Assembly (NCBI GenBank): GCA_025934385.1
Contig: JAICYE010000137.1
Span: 1 to 6,294 of the forward strand
Direction: 5' to 3'
Length of the DNA stretch: 6,294 nucleotides
Origin: Acidimicrobiia bacterium
GTDB taxonomy: Bacteria; Actinomycetota; Acidimicrobiia; IMCC26256; BP-133
Each line of letters begins with the position of its first letter. The first letter of the stretch is position 1. The notes below the pieces were generated by a model, which saw nothing but the letters and a program-made list of their open reading frames with translations, ran no database searches and was not told the origin of the DNA. Of this stretch, positions 6,280-6,294 are shown in pieces. Position numbers and translations under genes: made by a program.

Positions 6280-6294
6280 GCGCCGGTCGCGACC

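Noticed and set aside
6258..6294. Start of a further gene at ATG 6258 (TAATG overlap with the PrsW-like stop)
   Set aside because: Only 12 codons (MWPVAPGRAGRD) fit in the window, with no recognisable motif and no SD, so it cannot be supported.
1..6294. RNA genes, CRISPR arrays, insertion sequences or phage genes
   Set aside because: None seen. There are no tRNA-like cloverleaves, regularly spaced repeats, transposase motifs or long terminal inverted repeats.

Overview
The window is about 6.3 kb of very GC-rich DNA, with G or C at nearly every third codon position. It is packed with plus-strand genes that overlap or nearly touch. Base composition, codon use, GGAGG ribosome binding sites and the gene families point to a high-GC actinobacterium. 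The exact lineage cannot be fixed from this sequence.

Bases 1-5211 hold the downstream part of a cox-type (aerobic CO dehydrogenase family) molybdenum hydroxylase operon. The order is 'coxL (large molybdopterin subunit, 5' end outside the window), coxM (FAD subunit), coxD (MoxR-type AAA+ ATPase), coxE (VWA-domain protein), coxF (XdhC/CoxF family). The small iron-sulfur subunit coxS is not in the window and would be expected upstream. The L-M order and the GIGEAGT active-site Glu motif of the large subunit look more like the form II (CODH-like) group than the classical coxMSL form I. The diagnostic active-site loop lies just upstream of base 1, so the substrate (CO or another small molecule) is open. 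L and M would form the hydroxylase with S. CoxD and CoxE are the AAA+/MIDAS chaperone pair that matures the active site. CoxF is the XdhC-type cofactor chaperone.

The most notable point is the coxM-coxD junction. The first 17 bases of the coxL-coxM overlap, AGGAGGCGGGTCGATGA, recur at the end of coxM with one change, AGGAGGCGGGTCGCTGA. CoxD has no ATG, GTG or TTG upstream of its Walker A motif in frame, so it almost certainly starts at that CTG.

Bases 5212-5355 are a 144-bp intergenic gap with short palindromes and no convincing terminator or promoter. Bases 5356-6258 encode a PrsW-family intramembrane protease with all its expected motifs, probably a separate unit. The last 36 bases hold a GC hairpin and short repeats. 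I see no RNA gene, CRISPR array, insertion sequence or other mobile element. I see no clearly new system: this is a recognisable cox cluster with some unusual details.
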